A DNA stretch of 64,000 nt from Winkia neuii (GCF_029011175.1 NZ_CP118946.1:1550001-1614000), one strand, 5' to 3'; numbered from the stretch's first letter, positions 40,055-49,941 are shown. Translations and numbers: made by a program. Notes: generated by a model from the sequence alone, not told the origin.

Positions 40055-40261
40055 TTGAATAAGTTCTACAACATTCGTGATCTGCAAGGTTCCCGCCAGG
40101 CCAACTACCTGCGCCTAGATAACCTTGCCGAGGCGGTTCGGCCTTGGTTCGCCGAAACCGCAGATGCAAAGACTATGAGGGCGATTGCGCACCTGACTGA
40201 CGAATCTAAGCGCGAGGCCGCCCTGTCTTACCTGGGTCTGCAGCTTTCTAAAGCCGCTTAA
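40055..40261 (+). CDS. Small protein of unknown function (68 aa)
   Basis: This gene starts at TTG 40055 with AGGAG 9 nt upstream and ends at TAA 40261. The protein is soluble, without cysteines: MNKFYNIRDLQGSRQANYL, then a helical region (DNLAEAVRPWFAETADAKT, KREAALSYLGLQL). I do not recognise it. A dedicated strong promoter and a structured leader argue that it is real and regulated. Its 3' end overlaps the stop of convergent adnB by 14 bp. Confidence 0.65.
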   Translation: MNKFYNIRDLQGSRQANYLRLDNLAEAVRPWFAETADAKTMRAIAHLTDESKREAALSYLGLQLSKAA

Positions 40262-43200
40262 AGATCCTTGCAACCTGTTCGCTAGTCCAGGCCGCACTCT
40301 GCAAAGAAACGATCTTGCCGCTGTTTACATAGACCAATGATGCGTCTATGTCAGCCGGATCGATTCCTTCTGATTTGGCCCAGGCTAGGCGATACAGTTC
40401 AAGTTGCACTTTGGCCGCGTCTAGGTTTTCACCGACTGGGACGCGGCCTGTTTTCCAGTCCATGATGTGTACTCGCCCGTTGTCCTTTGCCTGCATGACG
40501 GCGTCGATACGGGCAATGATGCGCACCCCTGACACGATGATGTCTCGTTCGGCTTCTGCCTCTATGACCTGGTAGTTACGAAGGAAGTCAAAGTTCTTCC
40601 AGTTGTGTTGCCACTTATGCAATTTCTTTAGGGCATCTTCATCCAGGTCAGCTACTGGAGGCTCGCTGCGGTTCGATAGTAGTGCCTCTACCCAGGCGTG
40701 GAAAAGAGTGCCCAAGTATGCAGAGTCAGAGGGCTGGGTGGGTACGGGCCGGCGCAATTGCATAGCCAGATCGGGTCCCAGCTTCTGCACGGTGGTGGCT
40801 GCCATGTGTCGCGGCAGCTTCACTTCGGTGACCACTTCCTGACGCGATTCGGCAACGAGTAGTTTTGCCCAATGCAGTGCCTTTTCACTGATGCCCTGAG
40901 CAGGATCTTTGCTCTGCGAGAGGGAGGCGACCTGTTTGCCTAGCCTCTGTAGCTCTACGTTCAGTTTGCTTTGCTCTGGCGGCCAGAGCACCTCGGTTTC
41001 TACCCGTGGGGATTCCTCAACCAATTCATCTAACTGTGCTGGACTTGGGAAAGGCACCTCCACGCCCGGCAGCGGCTTTATTGCTTCTGCTTTTACCAGT
41101 TCCGTGAAGAACATCGAGGGCGGCGCTGGTTTTATGTTGCTTCCGCGCAAAGCCGCCCCGGTTACTAACAGGTTCTGTTTCGCCCTGGTGAAGGCCACGT
41201 ATACAAGCCTACGGTCTTCGATCAGATCAGCTTCGCCATTATTCTTCTTCAGCTCTGCGATTGCTTCGTCCACATCTTTATGTGTTGCTCCTGCGAACAG
41301 CTGCAGGTTCGGCAGGGTTACTGCGTCAGCCCGCATCGAAGCGGGCAGCTCTCCTTGGTCGGTAAGCCAGCGGGAGGAGGCGCGAGAACCGTCTTTGCGT
41401 GGGGCTGTGCCGGGCAGCACGCCCTCGCTTAATGCCACAACGGCAACACTGTCCCATTCCAGCCCCTTAGCGGCGTGGATGGTAAGAATCTGGACGACTC
41501 CCTCCTGAGCCGGCACTTCGGGCATCGAAATGCCGCGTTCTTCAGTGGCAGCAGCTTCGAGCCAGGAAAGAAAATCTTCCAGTGTTCCTCCGCGTGAGGC
41601 GAACTCGGCACCTATCGCCAAGAATTGCGACAGAGAGAGTGCTCCCATCGAGTCTTCTCCGTGCAGGGCAACGTCCAAATCCAAATCCATGATCTGGATG
41701 CTCTGATGCAATAACGAGTTCAGCGACCCGCCCAGGAGCGCACGGATTGCCGCCAGCCGCTGAGCAAGTCGTAGCACCCGCTGCTGCCCTGTTGCAGACA
41801 GATCGGGAATTTTCCTGCCTAGGCGAAGCGCCTCTACGGCCTCGGCTAAATACGCATCGGGGTGGCCTTCCTTGTTTACCTCCCGGGCGATGCTCCTAGC
41901 CGCAGCCCACAGCGCGCTAATGTCGGTGGCCCCTAGATTGTTGGCGTTAAGGAGCCGCATCATCGCGTCGCCTCGAGCACCGTCATGAGCCACCGCCAAC
42001 GCCGCGATCAAGTCCGCTACCCCTGCTGATTCAATTAGTCCACCAGCACCAATGATTGCTGCCTGTACACCTGCCTTAGTAAGTTCCTGGTAAATCAGGG
42101 GCATCGAAGCTCGGTTTCGGCATAGGACCGCCGCTGTGCTGGTCTGATTCCAGTGTTTTGCGAACCATTCCGCTAGTGCCTCGGCCTCTTGCTGGTCCGT
42201 AGCAAAATAGGCGCCGAGCACAGCCCCCGTTTTTGCTCCCGGCGCAGCAGTCAACTTTGGCAGGTTGACCGGTTCAAAATCAGTTTTGGGCAAGTACTGG
42301 GCGGGAACGGCCAATCTATCTACCGATATATTTGCCGCCTGCAGCACCTGGGTGGGATTACGCCACGCAGTGGTCAGCGGCTTCACCTGTGCCCCTTGCG
42401 TGGGCGCAAATCTTGCGGCAAAAGAATCCAACGCTAGTCGGGAGGCTCCGCGCCATTCGTAAATTGCCTGGTTTGGATCACCGACGGCGGTAACGGGATG
42501 GCCGGCAAACAGGTCACTTAGGAAATCGATCTGATTGGCGGAAGTATCCTGGAATTCGTCTAGAAAAACCTTCTGGTATTGCAGTCTTAAGAGGTCGCGC
42601 ACATCAGGACAGCTACTAACGATTCTGCGGGCTCCCCCAATCTGGTCGGCAAAATCCATCAAAGAATTGGCTTTCTTGAAATCCTCATATGCCTGCACCA
42701 AATCCATGTAGCCAGCGCGAACTCGCAATGATTCGGCCAAATCCAAGGCACTTTTGTAAGGAGTCTTCTTCCTAGGGGCCGGAACCGAGTCCAAAATATC
42801 GGCAGCATCGACTAGCAGTTCTTCCTTGGCTTGCGAAACCGACAGGGAATTATCAATCAGTTTTCCGGCTAACGAGAGTGCGTAGCTGACCACCGAAGAG
42901 GGCCTCTTAGTAGTATTCAGGTCCTCTTTCCAGTCCATTACGATCTGGTTCATGATCTGCCAGCGCTCCGCTTCGGTGATGAGCCTGGCCTGGGGATCTA
43001 TCCCAATCCGCAACCCGTAATCACGGCATATCTGCCCGGCAAAGGCGTTGTAAGTGGTGACGGTGGGCGGGGCCGCCTGCAGCTTTTGCAGCGCAACCTT
43101 AACGTCGCTATCGGTGCTAGCGCCCGCTTTGATAGCTGTTGCTAGATTGGCGATAATCCGCTGCCTCATCTCGAGGGCGGCCTTGCGGGTAAAGGTAAGC

Positions 43201-43400
43201 CCCAGGATGCGGCCGGGCTCAACCTGCTGATTTACTGCCAAGTACACTGCCCTGGCAGCGATAGTGGCGGTTTTGCCGGCTCCCGCACCAGCTACCACTA
43301 GCAGTGGTGACATGGGATGGGCAATGATGGATTCCTGCTGCGGTCCCGGAGCAAAATCCATACCCGAGAGTTCCGCAACCTGGGCTGGGGTATAGCTCAT
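40248..43400 (-). CDS. adnB: Helicase-nuclease AdnB subunit (UvrD-like + RecB-like nuclease)
   Basis: AdnAB resects DNA double-strand breaks in actinobacteria. This 1050-residue subunit has Walker A VVAGAGAGKTATIAARA (about residue 40), LTFTRKAALEM, motif II KVFLDEFQDTSANQ, LTIHAAKGLEWDSVAVV and YVAFTRAKQNLLV. A C-terminal PD-(D/E)XK nuclease has IMDWKTGRVPVG and QLELYRLAWA (about 975-1010). The start is ATG 43400, overlapping the adnA stop by 4 bp. Its 3' end overlaps the small gene at 40055-40261. Confidence 0.92.
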   Translation of the reverse strand: MSYTPAQVAELSGMDFAPGPQQESIIAHPMSPLLVVAGAGAGKTATIAARAVYLAVNQQVEPGRILGLTFTRKAALEMRQRIIANLATAIKAGASTDSDVKVALQKLQAAPPTVTTYNAFAGQICRDYGLRIGIDPQARLITEAERWQIMNQIVMDWKEDLNTTKRPSSVVSYALSLAGKLIDNSLSVSQAKEELLVDAADILDSVPAPRKKTPYKSALDLAESLRVRAGYMDLVQAYEDFKKANSLMDFADQIGGARRIVSSCPDVRDLLRLQYQKVFLDEFQDTSANQIDFLSDLFAGHPVTAVGDPNQAIYEWRGASRLALDSFAARFAPTQGAQVKPLTTAWRNPTQVLQAANISVDRLAVPAQYLPKTDFEPVNLPKLTAAPGAKTGAVLGAYFATDQQEAEALAEWFAKHWNQTSTAAVLCRNRASMPLIYQELTKAGVQAAIIGAGGLIESAGVADLIAALAVAHDGARGDAMMRLLNANNLGATDISALWAAARSIAREVNKEGHPDAYLAEAVEALRLGRKIPDLSATGQQRVLRLAQRLAAIRALLGGSLNSLLHQSIQIMDLDLDVALHGEDSMGALSLSQFLAIGAEFASRGGTLEDFLSWLEAAATEERGISMPEVPAQEGVVQILTIHAAKGLEWDSVAVVALSEGVLPGTAPRKDGSRASSRWLTDQGELPASMRADAVTLPNLQLFAGATHKDVDEAIAELKKNNGEADLIEDRRLVYVAFTRAKQNLLVTGAALRGSNIKPAPPSMFFTELVKAEAIKPLPGVEVPFPSPAQLDELVEESPRVETEVLWPPEQSKLNVELQRLGKQVASLSQSKDPAQGISEKALHWAKLLVAESRQEVVTEVKLPRHMAATTVQKLGPDLAMQLRRPVPTQPSDSAYLGTLFHAWVEALLSNRSEPPVADLDEDALKKLHKWQHNWKNFDFLRNYQVIEAEAERDIIVSGVRIIARIDAVMQAKDNGRVHIMDWKTGRVPVGENLDAAKVQLELYRLAWAKSEGIDPADIDASLVYVNSGKIVSLQSAAWTSEQVARIFKRL

Positions 43401-46400
43401 AGCAACTTTTTCCCTTCGGTCATTGCAGGACAAGAGGACTTTACCGGGCAGGTTCTACACCCTGTTCCTTCCACTGCCTGATAGGCAGGGCCGCGCATGG
43501 CAGTTGCCCCCATTGCAACCAATTCGTGGGCAAAGCTGGCGGTATCTTCCCCGATCCCATCTTGTGAACGAGCCTTATATTTATCGCCATCGGCGCCTAG
43601 GTACACCAGCTGCGCGGTCTCTATTGCCTTGCCGGTCATGGCCTGGTAGGCCACCTGATAAGCAGCTAGTTGCGGATTTTCTTTTACCTCTTTAGCGGAT
43701 TTGGGAGTACGCCCAGTCTTAAAATCGACAATTGCAATATTGCCGTCCTCTGTGCGCTCTACCCGGTCGATTGATCCCCGCAGTCTGACTTCGCCGACTA
43801 CCTGCCTAAATTCGGCTTCTTCCTTGACTAGTTCCCTTCCATCGGCAAACCACATAGCTAGCTTGCGGACCATCTGATAGGCGCGCTCGACCTCGAGCCG
43901 CCCCCAAAACGTGTCTGGTAGTTCAAGAGAGTCAATCTTGGCAGCGAGGGCCGCCTCTAGCGTTTGCAGATCTGCCTCTGGATGCTCATAGGCAATCTGG
44001 TGGATAAGAGTGCCTAGCTGCTGTTCCCCAGAAGAGGGCGGATTGCCACCATGTTGGGTCAGGAGCCACTTCAGGGGGCAATCCAGGGCGGCTTCCAAAG
44101 ACGAGGGGCTTACCGTTACCAATTGCCCTGGTAGAACCAGTGGACTGTCTGTAGAAATGGGTCCTGCCGACCAGTACTGCGGGTTGGCGGCAGGGACTCC
44201 CTGGGCTGCTAAATAACCCAGCAGTGCTACGGCATCCTGGTCCCCTTCTATGGCGTCGTGGCGGAGTGTGCCCACGTAGCCTCGCAAATCCAGCGCACTG
44301 GCCCCCGGATCAGTAACCAGGTTCCCCTCTGGATCGACGCTGCCCTGTGCGCCTGCTGAAAGCAGCGTGGTCATAAATGCAGACGGGCCAGCATCCGTAT
44401 CAGAGGTGGCAGTAACTAGCACAAACCGACTTGCGCGGCTGAGCGCGCAGGCAAACATGCGTGCCTCGTCGTATCGAATCGAAGTAAAAGGATCCGGATC
44501 GGCCATGACCTTGCCATCGTTTCCAAAGCTGGCTCGTCCCTTGGCTAGGTCGGCCAGCAGACCTGCCCCAAGGAAGGAATCGCGCATCCTCATGTCTGGC
44601 CAAACGTCCTGATTTACCCCCACAATCGCTACCACCTGATAGTGCATGCCAGCGAGGGCGGCAGCAGTGGCCACCCTTACCCCGGCCGGGCGCTGCCCAG
44701 CTACTGCTAAGTGGTCGGTAGGAAGGGTCTGTTCCAGTACCTCTTGCAAGAACTGGCTTTCAGATGCTTCCGGGTTGCGTTGCGTGTAAACGTCAGCGAA
44801 ACGGAAAAGCGCCAATGCCGCATCCAAATAGTCGTCGTATTTCGAATCGGCTAAGGCTGCCTTGGCCCACTCATCCGCTACTCCAATGCCCTGCCACGCA
44901 GCCCACAATCTAGTAGAAATACCCTGTTCAGCGCGCACTTGGGCAATGGCATGCGCCATCCGGAGCAGAGGCTCGCAGTAGCGGTGAGCAGCAAAATCTT
45001 TCAACGCGGTGGAAAAGGACTTGGCCAGCAGCGGATCGCTGACCAGCTTGGCTAGTTCCTGGTGCGGGTCGCCTTGAAAATGGCGTGACAGCGCAATCCA
45101 GGCAAGAGAATCCACCCCCATCAGTGGGGAGCGAAGAATCTGCAGGCATTTCTGCCCGATCAGCCCCAGGGCGGCCGGAGCTTCCGGCATATCTTGCAGT
45201 TGCGCTTCTACTTGCAGGAGGCGGGCAAGATTTGAAGTAATCGGATCCAGCCCCAGCGCCAGGGGACGCGAGGTAGCAGCCAACGGCACGCCCCTACCGG
45301 ACAGCATTTGCCTCCAGGAATCAGCCAGAGCCTCAGAACGGCAGATTACCGCCATTTCTTGCCACGGGGTGCCGTGTAACAGGTGTTCAGTACGAAGCAT
45401 ATTGGCTACCTGCAAGACTTCGTCTGTGAAAGACGCCGACACCCTAAGGCGTACTCCGCAGGGCAGGTCCTTTTTATACGGCTGGGCCTCATTTTCTCTG
45501 CTACTTATGCCCGAGGTGCCGATGCCCTGAACAAAACGCTGACTTACCTGCACTACCTGCGCTGCACTGCGCTGCTGGCGCGTGAGCTGGCAGGGACGCA
45601 ACGATAATTCTTCCATGAGTCGGGCAGGCAAGAGGTGGTCCCCGCCGCGGTAGGATTCCACTGCCACGTCCGGGTTGGCAAATAGCCCCACGGTAGCCCC
45701 GCCTTGGGCCAGGGCCCTGATGAGGGCGCCACTTGCGTGCGTCATGTCCTGGCAGTCGTCGATTAGCACAAGTGAGTATGGCGAGCCTGCTTTGGCGAGC
45801 ACGTCAGCCGCTTTGCGTTGCGCCCTAGCGGAGTCAACAAGTCCCAACTGATCCAACCGATCCTGGTATTCCTGGAGCAGCCCAGCCAGAGTTTCCCACA
45901 GCGGATTCGCGTTCCACTGCCGCACCTGTTCGGCAGAAATGTCGAATTCGCCAGCGCGCGCTAGGAAACTGCGTACTTCATTTTGGAAGGCCTCTAGGGC
46001 TAGCGATTCGGCAGGCACGATATCTGGCCAGTCCGTGTGCGCTATTAGTTCGGCCACCAAAGCTTGTTCGTCGGATCCCGTAAGCAAGGTGGGAGCGCCA
46101 TGGCCAGCCAAAATAGCGAAAGCCAGCGATGCGGGGGTACGCACCGGCCTAATACCGCGCGCGCTGATTGCAGTAGCCTCATCTAGCAGCTGATCGGCGC
46201 GAGCTCTGGTAGGAGTAAGGAATACGGCTTGCCCTTCCCCATCAAAATCAGCTAGCGCCTGCAGCGCCACCCTAGATTTTCCGGTTCCTGCTGCCCCCAG
46301 GACACCCACGCTGTTTCCGGCTGCCAAAGCCGTAAGCACCCGCGCCTGTTCCGCGGTGGGGTGATAGCTATCCAGAAGTGGCTCGGGCAGGACCAGCATA

Positions 46401-46426
46401 GGGGTTTGTTCCATACCAAATACCAT
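43397..46426 (-). CDS. adnA: Helicase-nuclease AdnA subunit (UvrD-like + RecB-like nuclease)
   Basis: This is a partner of AdnB (1009 aa). Walker A is VLGAAGTGKSRVALQAL and motif II LVLIDDCQDM. The C-terminal nuclease has IVDFKTGRTPKS and QLAAYQVAYQ. Cysteines in GTGCRTCPVKSSCP near the end resemble the iron-sulfur staple cysteines of AddB/AdnA nucleases. I use ATG 46426 because AGAGG lies 8 nt upstream; in-frame ATGs at 46444 and 46414 are alternatives. It is divergent from the DUF3107 gene, and adnB follows with a 4-bp overlap. Confidence 0.92.
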   Translation of the reverse strand: MVFGMEQTPMLVLPEPLLDSYHPTAEQARVLTALAAGNSVGVLGAAGTGKSRVALQALADFDGEGQAVFLTPTRARADQLLDEATAISARGIRPVRTPASLAFAILAGHGAPTLLTGSDEQALVAELIAHTDWPDIVPAESLALEAFQNEVRSFLARAGEFDISAEQVRQWNANPLWETLAGLLQEYQDRLDQLGLVDSARAQRKAADVLAKAGSPYSLVLIDDCQDMTHASGALIRALAQGGATVGLFANPDVAVESYRGGDHLLPARLMEELSLRPCQLTRQQRSAAQVVQVSQRFVQGIGTSGISSRENEAQPYKKDLPCGVRLRVSASFTDEVLQVANMLRTEHLLHGTPWQEMAVICRSEALADSWRQMLSGRGVPLAATSRPLALGLDPITSNLARLLQVEAQLQDMPEAPAALGLIGQKCLQILRSPLMGVDSLAWIALSRHFQGDPHQELAKLVSDPLLAKSFSTALKDFAAHRYCEPLLRMAHAIAQVRAEQGISTRLWAAWQGIGVADEWAKAALADSKYDDYLDAALALFRFADVYTQRNPEASESQFLQEVLEQTLPTDHLAVAGQRPAGVRVATAAALAGMHYQVVAIVGVNQDVWPDMRMRDSFLGAGLLADLAKGRASFGNDGKVMADPDPFTSIRYDEARMFACALSRASRFVLVTATSDTDAGPSAFMTTLLSAGAQGSVDPEGNLVTDPGASALDLRGYVGTLRHDAIEGDQDAVALLGYLAAQGVPAANPQYWSAGPISTDSPLVLPGQLVTVSPSSLEAALDCPLKWLLTQHGGNPPSSGEQQLGTLIHQIAYEHPEADLQTLEAALAAKIDSLELPDTFWGRLEVERAYQMVRKLAMWFADGRELVKEEAEFRQVVGEVRLRGSIDRVERTEDGNIAIVDFKTGRTPKSAKEVKENPQLAAYQVAYQAMTGKAIETAQLVYLGADGDKYKARSQDGIGEDTASFAHELVAMGATAMRGPAYQAVEGTGCRTCPVKSSCPAMTEGKKLL

Positions 46427-46527
46427 ATAGGCGACCTCTGTCATCTGATGGCGAACTCCCGAAGCTTGAACCCACCTCCGCTTCTAAAGCCGCTATTGTT
46501 TCTACTACATAGCTATAAAGGAGCGGT

Positions 46528-46749
46528 ATGAAGATCAAGATTGGCCTACGCGAAAATTCACGGGAACTAATTGTAAAAACCGACTTGGACGCCCAGGCCT
46601 TAGCCCAAGAGATTTCGGCGGCGGCAAAAGAAGCGCGCGCCCTCGTTTTCGAAGCCGAAAAGCAGGACACGGTTATCCTGCCCGCAACCGGGATTGCCTA
46701 CGTACAGGTTGTGACCGAAGAACCCCGCAAGGTTGGCTTCGGCCTCTAA
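46528..46749 (+). CDS. DUF3107 family protein
   Basis: This 73-residue conserved actinobacterial protein begins MKIKIGLRENSRELIVKTDL, and its C-terminal half holds VILPATGIAYVQV, the DUF3107 pattern. It is soluble and the function is unknown. RBS AAGGAG precedes the ATG. It converges on the MiaE-like gene with a 4-bp stop overlap and shares its upstream region with adnA. Confidence 0.9.
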   Translation: MKIKIGLRENSRELIVKTDLDAQALAQEISAAAKEARALVFEAEKQDTVILPATGIAYVQVVTEEPRKVGFGL

Positions 46750-47363
46750 GCTTTCAATCCCGCCTTGGCCATCCGCTGGCCATGGCGGGCCAACAGAGGG
46801 TGTAGGCCCACGGCACTGGCAATGTCCAAATCCAGCTGTTCATCGTAAATACGCGCGACTTTCCGGGCCACGCCTAAAGCCTCACCGACCACGCGCCTGC
46901 CCCACAGCGACAGGCGGGATTCCAGCTGTGGATCGGCCTCAGCTCCCTGTTTGATGATGGCTGCAGCCCACTTGCCATGGCCGCCGTCATAGTTTTCTGG
47001 GCCGATCTGATCCAGTAGCTCACTAGCATGCAACCTAGAGATCTCGATTGACAGGTCCGAAAGAACTCCGATCAGGATGAATGACTTTACTAGGCGCTCC
47101 CACCAATCGCCTGGACGCAGCCTTGCCTCCAGATCGTCGACTATCGAAATGGTGGGCTCCATGAGCTGAGCCATCTGCTCGTCGCTCATTCCACATACTT
47201 CCTCGATCCGCCGGAACATGGCGTAGCCCTGCGCGCTCATAGCAGCCAGTGCCACTTTCTGCTCCATATTCGGGGCGAGCGTCATGTCTTTTCCTAACCG
47301 CCCTTGCCTGGAAAGGCAGAGGGAACCGAGCAACGAAACAATGCGGGGATCAGAGGTAGTCAT
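46746..47363 (-). CDS. Ferritin-like fold protein (MiaE-like)
   Basis: This 205-residue all-helical protein has the ferritin-like/tRNA-hydroxylase-like pattern of actinobacterial MiaE_2 proteins: MEQKVALAAMSAQGYAMFRR, then WWERLVKSFILIGVLSDLSI and SLWGRRVVGEALGVARK. Several Glu/His positions could bind a di-iron centre, but EXXH spacing is not clear enough to claim it. I use ATG 47363 (MTTSDPRIVSLLG). The DUF3107 gene next to it is a common partner. Confidence 0.75.
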   Translation of the reverse strand: MTTSDPRIVSLLGSLCLSRQGRLGKDMTLAPNMEQKVALAAMSAQGYAMFRRIEEVCGMSDEQMAQLMEPTISIVDDLEARLRPGDWWERLVKSFILIGVLSDLSIEISRLHASELLDQIGPENYDGGHGKWAAAIIKQGAEADPQLESRLSLWGRRVVGEALGVARKVARIYDEQLDLDIASAVGLHPLLARHGQRMAKAGLKA

Positions 47364-47456
47364 GAATCCCACTCTATCGCGTACGGGACTAAAGTATGCG
47401 CGCGAACTCTCAACAGTTAGACTAAGTACAGCCCGGTCGTCACGTTAGTAAGTTTC

Positions 47457-47518
47457 GCGGAAGGGTTCCGCTCCTCATCACGATCGGCTAGTCGGCGTCG
47501 AGACGTCCGTCTCCGCCG
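47457..47518 (+). promoter_or_regulatory. Two leader hairpins before the DEAD-box helicase gene
   Basis: GCGGAA-GGG-TTCCGC (47457-47471) is a perfect 6-bp hairpin. A second, larger one pairs CGGCG and GAGAC (47493-47504) with GTCTC and CGCCG (47509-47518), with a 2-nt bulge. It ends 4 nt before the ribosome-binding AGAAAGG. Long structured leaders are common for cold-shock DEAD-box genes and may allow autoregulation by the helicase. Confidence 0.5.
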
Positions 47519-47533
47519 CATAGAAAGGCTAAT

Positions 47534-49081
47534 ATGACTGACTCTGCTGCAGTAGTAAAAATTGAAAACGCAATCGCCCCCAAAGAAGACGTGCAAGCTG
47601 ACATTACTGACGAGGGCGAAGCGTTAGAACTGCACAAAAAGACTTTCGCCGATTTTGGCGTTTCTGCCTCGATCTGCCAGGCACTGGCTGAAGAAGGCAT
47701 CACCCATCCTTTCCCGATTCAGGCGCTAACGCTCCCGGTCGCCCTCAAAGGCAACGACATTATCGGGCAGGCAAAGACCGGCACAGGCAAGACTTTAGGC
47801 TTTGGCATTCCGGCGCTGGAACAGATCGTTGGCCCACAAGAGGACGGCTACGAGAAGCTGCTGAACGCCGGCTGCCCCCAGGCACTGATCATCCTGCCTA
47901 CAAGGGAGCTGGCTAAGCAGGTCGCGCGCGATTTGAAGGTGGCGGCAAAGAATCGCTCGGTAAGGATCACTCAGATCTACGGCGGGGTTGCCTTTGAACC
48001 GCAGCTGAAGGCTCTTGAGAAGGGCACGGATCTGGTGGTGGGCACTCCCGGGCGCCTAATCGATCTGCTGAAGCACGGAAAGCTGAAGCTTTCTGGCGTC
48101 AAAGTAGTGGTACTTGACGAGGCCGACGAGATGCTAGATCTGGGCTTCCTGCCAGATGTGGAGACTCTTCTGTCGCGCACGCCGGCGGGCCGGCACACGA
48201 TGTTGTTTAGTGCCACCATGCCAGGCGAGGTAATTGCGCTTGCTAGGCGTTACATGAGCCACCCGACCCATATCAGGGCGCAGGATCCCGCAGATCAGAA
48301 CGCCACGGTCAATTCTGTTAAGCAGGTAGTCTACCGCTGCCACGCAATGAATAAATTGGAAGTGGTCTCGCGCATCCTGCAGGCAAAGGGACGCGGCCTG
48401 TCCATCATCTTTACTCGCACTAAGCGCACTGCCGCCCGGTTGGCGGATGATTTGTCCGATCGCGGTTTTGCTGCCGCAGCGCTACACGGAGATTTGGGGC
48501 AGGGGGCGCGCGAACAGGCCATGCGCGCCTTCCGCAAAGGCAAGGTGGACGTCCTGGTGGCTACCGATGTGGCAGCCCGTGGCATTGACGTCGATGACGT
48601 TACCCACGTGATCAACTACCAGTGCCCGGAAGACGAGAAGATCTACCTACACCGCATCGGCAGGACTGGCCGCGCAGGTGCTTCGGGCACCGCAATCACC
48701 TTTGTCGACTGGGATGATGTTCCCAGGTGGAAGCTAATTTCAAAGGCCCTGAACTTGGGCGTCGATACGCCGCTCGAGACCTACCACACCTCGCCGCACC
48801 TCTACACCGACCTGGACATCGATCCCGAGGTTACCGGTCGTCTTCCTCGGTCGCAGCGCACGCGAGCCGGGTTGGATGCGGAAGAGGTCGAAGACCTAGG
48901 CGAAACCGGGCAACGTTCCGGCGGGCGCGGCCGCAGGCGGTCGAGGCGCAGCTCTGGCTCGCGTCGCCGCTCTACCGGTCGTTCCAAGAATCAAAAGCGC
49001 TCGGAAAAGAGCACTGGGGAAAAGCCAAAGCGGGCTCGCCGGCGCCGCAATCGCTCACGTTCGCGCCGCAGCGAAGACTAG
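47534..49081 (+). CDS. DEAD-box ATP-dependent RNA helicase
   Basis: This 515-residue RNA helicase has the Q motif (THPFPIQALTLPVAL), motif I AKTGTGKT, Ia PTRELAKQ, motif II VLDEADEML, motif III FSATMP, motif V VATDVAARGIDVDDV and motif VI HRIGRTGRAG. A 20-residue N-terminal extension precedes the core. The last 75 residues form a very basic Arg/Ser-rich tail (GGRGRRRSRRSSGSRRRS), typical of RNA-binding DeaD/RhlE proteins. The likely role is ribosome assembly or mRNA unwinding, particularly in the cold. Confidence 0.94.
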   Translation: MTDSAAVVKIENAIAPKEDVQADITDEGEALELHKKTFADFGVSASICQALAEEGITHPFPIQALTLPVALKGNDIIGQAKTGTGKTLGFGIPALEQIVGPQEDGYEKLLNAGCPQALIILPTRELAKQVARDLKVAAKNRSVRITQIYGGVAFEPQLKALEKGTDLVVGTPGRLIDLLKHGKLKLSGVKVVVLDEADEMLDLGFLPDVETLLSRTPAGRHTMLFSATMPGEVIALARRYMSHPTHIRAQDPADQNATVNSVKQVVYRCHAMNKLEVVSRILQAKGRGLSIIFTRTKRTAARLADDLSDRGFAAAALHGDLGQGAREQAMRAFRKGKVDVLVATDVAARGIDVDDVTHVINYQCPEDEKIYLHRIGRTGRAGASGTAITFVDWDDVPRWKLISKALNLGVDTPLETYHTSPHLYTDLDIDPEVTGRLPRSQRTRAGLDAEEVEDLGETGQRSGGRGRRRSRRSSGSRRRSTGRSKNQKRSEKSTGEKPKRARRRRNRSRSRRSED

Positions 49082-49098
49082 CTTTTAGAGCCGGACGG

Positions 49099-49941
49099 TT
49101 AGGGGCGCAGGATGGGTAGTACCCCCTGCGCCTCTATCTTTTCCAGCACCGCTTCGGCGGTAGTATTTTCCGCTAGCTGATTAGGCTTGCCGGTGCCGTG
49201 GTAGTCAGAGGAACCGGTTATTTCCAACCCGTAGTGCTGCGCCATTGTGATTACTGCTTGCCGCATCTCTGGAGTGTGGTCGCGATGGTTGGCTTCCAAA
49301 GCAAATAGGCCGGCCTCTACCATGTTGGCTAATACCGTGGTTGGCACCAGCTTCTGCCTGGAGGTGGCGCGCGGGTGCGCCCATACCGGCACTCCCCCTG
49401 CCCGCCGGATGGCCGCAGTTGCCTCTACTGGATCCGGGGCCCAGTGCTGGACGTAGTACTTGTGGCTTGGGTGCAGTACCTTTTGGAAAGCTTCCGTTCG
49501 ATTTGCAAAAGCTCCTATAGCCACCAGCGCATCGGCAATGTGAGGACGCCCCACGACTCCGCCCTCGGGGGCAAGCGCGGCCACCTGCTGCCAGGTAATA
49601 GGAAAGTCCGCAGCCAGATTCTGTACGATCCGTTCTGCCCGGTGAAGCCGCGAGTCGCGGCACTTCTTAAAGAACCCCTGCAAGGTGGCATCTGCGGGGT
49701 CAAATAAATAAGCCAACAGATGAACTGTGCGCCCTGATGCCGCGCAACTTATCTCGGTCCCCCGCAACAGTGCCACCCCTGTTTCGGCTACGCAGTCTGC
49801 TGCTTCCTCCCAACCAGCTTGCGTGTCATGGTCGGTCAAACCGAGCACATCAATTCCGCACGCGGCGCCTTTGCGCATCAGTTCAGCTGGCTTATCCGTG
49901 CCATCGGAACGAAGGGAATGGGTATGCGGATCGATTTTCAT
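49099..49941 (-). CDS. PHP domain metal-dependent phosphoesterase (TrpH/YciV-like)
   Basis: This 280-residue PHP-fold phosphoesterase has metal-binding residues in DPHTHSLRSDGT (HxH), GLTDHDT, the Glu in LLRGTEISCAASG, VGRPHIADAL, VPVWAHP and the C-terminal GSSDYHG. The family includes RNase AM and 3',5'-nucleotide phosphatase. It converges on the RNA helicase gene and is divergent from pepP. The ATG at 49941 is used. Confidence 0.9.
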   Translation of the reverse strand: MKIDPHTHSLRSDGTDKPAELMRKGAACGIDVLGLTDHDTQAGWEEAADCVAETGVALLRGTEISCAASGRTVHLLAYLFDPADATLQGFFKKCRDSRLHRAERIVQNLAADFPITWQQVAALAPEGGVVGRPHIADALVAIGAFANRTEAFQKVLHPSHKYYVQHWAPDPVEATAAIRRAGGVPVWAHPRATSRQKLVPTTVLANMVEAGLFALEANHRDHTPEMRQAVITMAQHYGLEITGSSDYHGTGKPNQLAENTTAEAVLEKIEAQGVLPILRP

